53,981 nt of DNA from Rhodospirillales bacterium URHD0017 (GTDB lineage: Bacteria; Pseudomonadota; Alphaproteobacteria; Reyranellales; Reyranellaceae). The translations under genes and the position numbers were made by a program. The notes under the pieces are model-generated. The model did no database searches. It had not been told where the DNA came from and saw only the letters and a program-made list of their open reading frames with translations. Shown piece by piece: positions 51,797-53,981 of the stretch; the first letter of the stretch is position 1, and the number at the start of each line of letters is the position of its first letter. Location: NCBI GenBank assembly GCA_900110395.1, contig FODP01000036.1, positions 3,414 to 57,394 of the forward strand, written 5' to 3'.

Positions 51797-53259
51797 TGGG
51801 CAGCGGCATCCGCCGTTCCATCGCCTTCTCGGTCGCGGATCGTTACGCTTCCATCGCCATCGGCTTCGTGACGACGATCATCCTGTCGCGACTTCTCACG
51901 CCGAAGGATTTCGGGATTTTCACCATTGCGATGTCGTTCGTCATCTTTGCCGATATCTTCCGCGACTTCGGCACCGGCAATTACCTCGTCCAGGCCAGGC
52001 AGGTCACCGACCAGCAGCTTCGGACGGCCTTCACCTCTTTCCTCGCCACCTCGGCGCTGTGCGGGCTCGTGCTGCTCCTGGCAACGCCGGCCATCGTCAC
52101 GCTCTACGGCGATGCGCTGTTCTGGCAACTCATGCCCGTCTTCGCCTTCAATCTGATGCTTGGCCCTTTCTCCGTCCCCGGCATGAGCCTCCTGCGGCGG
52201 AACCTCGCCTTCGATACGCTGGCGGGCATCAACCTGCTGGGAATTGCGGTGAACTTCGTCGTCGTCGTGGTGCTGGCCTCGCTCGGACATGGGGTGATGA
52301 GCCTGGCCTGGGCGACGCTCGCAGCAAGCGTGGTTCGTGTCGCCACGGTCTGGATCGTGCACCCCTGCTTCACGGTCTTCCGCATCTCCCTGCGCGGATG
52401 GAAGGCTCCGTTCGAATTCGGTATCGTCAATACGGCCACGGCGATCCTCAACGTCGCCTGCGAATACCTGCCGCAGCTCATCATAGGGAGGGAGTTCGGC
52501 CTGGCCGCCGTCGGCCTTTTCGGGCGTGCCACCTCGCTCTGCCAGCTACCGGACCGGCTGGTGATCAGCGCGCTCAGCCCCGTTCTCCTCCCTGCGCTAT
52601 CGCGGCAGACCCGGGCCGGCGTCCATCTGAAGCCGTCCTACCTTCTCGCCCTCTCCCACATGTCGGCCTTGCAATGGCCTATCCTGCTGTGCCTCGCTCT
52701 GCTCGCGGAGCCCGCGGTGCTCATCCTGTATGGGGAGCAGTGGAAGGAGGTCGCGCCCCTGGTCCGCATCATGGCGCTCGCCGCGCTCGTGATGTTTCCC
52801 GCCTTCATGACCTACCCGACCGTCGTCGCACTCGGCGGTGTCCGCGACACGCTCTGGATGAGCCTGCTATCGCTGCCGCTATCCGTGTTTCTGATTTTTC
52901 TGGCATCGCCCTTCGGCCTGGAAGCGATGGCCGCGACACAGTTCATCACTGCGCCGGTTCAGGTCTTCATCGCTATCAGATTCATCGGGCGGCGGATCGG
53001 CGTCTCCTGGGCCGAGATCGCGCGGGCGGTCGGGCGCAGCGCCGTCGTCGCACTTTGCTCCGCTGCGGTGCCGGCGCTGGTCGTGGCCCTGGAGGGCGGC
53101 TTCGGCTTTAGCATCTCGCACCCGACGCTGGCCTGCGTCCTTGCTGGCGCTGCTGCAGGGTGGCTGATGGGCCTCATCCTGTCGGGGCACCCGCTGCTGG
53201 ACGAGTTGGCGAACGGGATGAAACTCGTCGGCCGCCGCCTCCGCCAGTACGCCTTGTGA
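51796..53259 (+). CDS. Polysaccharide flippase (Wzx/MOP superfamily)
   Basis: 487 aa, ATG 51796. Opens IRRSIAFSVADRYASIAIGF, then TTIILSRLLTPKDFGIFTIA, the usual Wzx start (SR.L.P..FG), followed by about twelve to fourteen membrane segments and EYLPQLIIGREFGLAAVGLFGRA in the middle. Moves undecaprenyl-linked repeat units across the inner membrane, feeding the Wzy-like ligase at 6.9 kb or another polymerase. Last gene of the GT8 operon; a hairpin terminator lies ~220 bases downstream. Confidence 0.88.
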   Translation: MGSGIRRSIAFSVADRYASIAIGFVTTIILSRLLTPKDFGIFTIAMSFVIFADIFRDFGTGNYLVQARQVTDQQLRTAFTSFLATSALCGLVLLLATPAIVTLYGDALFWQLMPVFAFNLMLGPFSVPGMSLLRRNLAFDTLAGINLLGIAVNFVVVVVLASLGHGVMSLAWATLAASVVRVATVWIVHPCFTVFRISLRGWKAPFEFGIVNTATAILNVACEYLPQLIIGREFGLAAVGLFGRATSLCQLPDRLVISALSPVLLPALSRQTRAGVHLKPSYLLALSHMSALQWPILLCLALLAEPAVLILYGEQWKEVAPLVRIMALAALVMFPAFMTYPTVVALGGVRDTLWMSLLSLPLSVFLIFLASPFGLEAMAATQFITAPVQVFIAIRFIGRRIGVSWAEIARAVGRSAVVALCSAAVPALVVALEGGFGFSISHPTLACVLAGAAAGWLMGLILSGHPLLDELANGMKLVGRRLRQYAL

Positions 53260-53476
53260 GGTACCTCCTCCAGACGTCACCGTGTCGGTGTGATCCGATC
53301 GCACCCGCCGGCAGCGACGCGCCAAATGCTTGTATGGTCCGGACGCGAGGACACGCATCCCTTGTGCTGCCCATGAAAGCGTCGCGTCCAACTCGCCGCC
53401 TGCACGGCGCCTTCGTCCTGATCCTCGTCCGGGGCCGCATGAAGCCCTCTCGATCTGACGCTCAAAACGTTGGGCG

Positions 53477-53507
53477 AAACATTAGACGTCCCGGTGTCTA
53501 GTGTTTT
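53477..53507 (+). terminator. Rho-independent terminator after the flippase operon
   Basis: AAACATTAGAC (53477-53487) pairs with GTCTAGTGTTT (53496-53506), an 11-base stem with one T-G wobble and an eight-base loop, followed by TTTT on the plus strand. Between the flippase and the convergent Crp/Fnr gene, so it could serve both directions. Confidence 0.55.
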
Positions 53508-53537
53508 CGGCGGGTGCCACGAGCAACAAGGTTGTGT

Positions 53538-53981
53538 TCAAATCAGCAGCCCCAGGGGCGATCGGATCCTGCGCTTGGCTGGCGTCGGGGTGCTCTCGAT
53601 CTTGACCTGCCAGTGTGACAGCAGCTGCGGCATATTGAGATAGTTGCCGTCGAAACTAGCCAACCCGGCGAGCCGTTCTCTGTCGACCACTTTGATGGCG
53701 CGGCCCTCTTTCGACAGGATATTCAGCCTGCGCAGCTCCTGGAAGGTGCGATTGATGTGGACGATCGAAAGTCCCGCCGCATCTGCCAGGTCCATCTGGG
53801 TAAGCGGAATGGTTGGGCTGTTGAGGCCGACCGCTTCGCGCCGAGCGAGCTGCTCGCACAGGAGATGGGCGACGCGCTGAAGCGCCGGCTGTCGGCCAAC
53901 GTTGAGCAACCTTTTGCGGAATATGCTCGCCTCGAGCATGCTGGCGCGCCACAGGGCCAAGCCCAATGATGGATATTGCGC
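53538..53981 (-). CDS. Crp/Fnr-family transcriptional regulator, C-terminal part (5' end outside window)
   Basis: The minus frame is open to the window edge, so the start and the cyclic-nucleotide-binding domain are not seen. Visible are LWRASMLEASIFRKRLLNVGR, ALQRVAHLLCEQLARREAVG, and the winged helix-turn-helix LTQMDLADAAGLSIVHINRTFQELR with the recognition helix SIVHINRTFQ. This is the Crp/Fnr type common in alphaproteobacteria, with DNA contacts from the H.NR.(L/F) helix. It may regulate the EPS locus or an unrelated gene set; nothing here shows its target. Confidence 0.85.
   Translation of the reverse strand, partial: AQYPSLGLALWRASMLEASIFRKRLLNVGRQPALQRVAHLLCEQLARREAVGLNSPTIPLTQMDLADAAGLSIVHINRTFQELRRLNILSKEGRAIKVVDRERLAGLASFDGNYLNMPQLLSHWQVKIESTPTPAKRRIRSPLGLLI

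Overview
The window is a GC-rich stretch of chromosome from what looks like an alphaproteobacterium. The order (Hyphomicrobiales or Rhodospirillales) cannot be fixed from sequence alone. The placement rests on the Calx-beta/QFGAW-repeat surface protein, the ExoY-like sugar transferase starting near PEFLPQNWLR, and the Crp/Fnr regulator type. Nearly all of it is one large, mosaic exopolysaccharide (EPS) locus whose core is the gene set normally linked to the exosortase A (XrtA/PEP-CTERM) system.

Layout: (1) 1-3120, minus strand: the 5' part of a large surface protein joining a lyase-like catalytic region to two Calx-beta repeats and a QFGAW repeat; it runs off the window. (2) 3.7-6.7 kb: a gene graveyard (integrase, IS66, phospholipase D-like and methyltransferase remnants) around one intact acyltransferase. 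(3) 6.9-14.0 kb: an O-glycosylation ligase of the exosortase-associated type with a small membrane ORF, then a forward cassette of three secreted or amide-chemistry proteins: an S1/P1-nuclease/lyase-like chimera, an AsnB-like protein without the glutaminase cysteine, and a beta-helix protein. (4) 14.0-24.4 kb, minus strand: an IS5-family scar, glycosyltransferases, a YdcF-like protein, the XrtA amidotransferase, a sugar epimerase and the priming sugar transferase, which is preceded by a tiny overlapping ORF. (5) 25.2-43.5 kb, plus strand: the XrtA-type core (export lipoprotein, chain-length protein, tyrosine-kinase-like ATPase, outer-membrane barrel, ExeA-like ATPase, deacetylase, FemAB, GT4), followed by an amino-sugar module (acetyltransferase, oxidoreductase, two DegT aminotransferases, epimerase), a GT2, a second deacetylase and a GT2-methyltransferase fusion. 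Many of these genes overlap by ATGA/GTGA. (6) 43.5-44.9 kb: IS5 and IS3 remnants. (7) 45-48.2 kb, minus strand: a methyltransferase and a Wzt/Wzm ABC exporter. (8) 48.3-53.5 kb: a UDP-sugar epimerase, a junction made of gene fragments (including a 319-bp near-identical inverted copy of part of the 39.6-kb GT2 gene and a truncated copy of the sugar transferase 5' end), a GT8, a Wzx-type flippase and a terminator. (9) The end: a Crp/Fnr regulator cut by the window edge.

Together the genes can prime undecaprenyl phosphate with a sugar, extend it with several glycosyltransferases, make amino-sugar and uronic-acid-type precursors, flip and polymerise the unit, set chain length, export it, and trim or decorate it. 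An ABC export route is interleaved. No exosortase, PEP-CTERM substrate, tRNA, rRNA or CRISPR array was seen.
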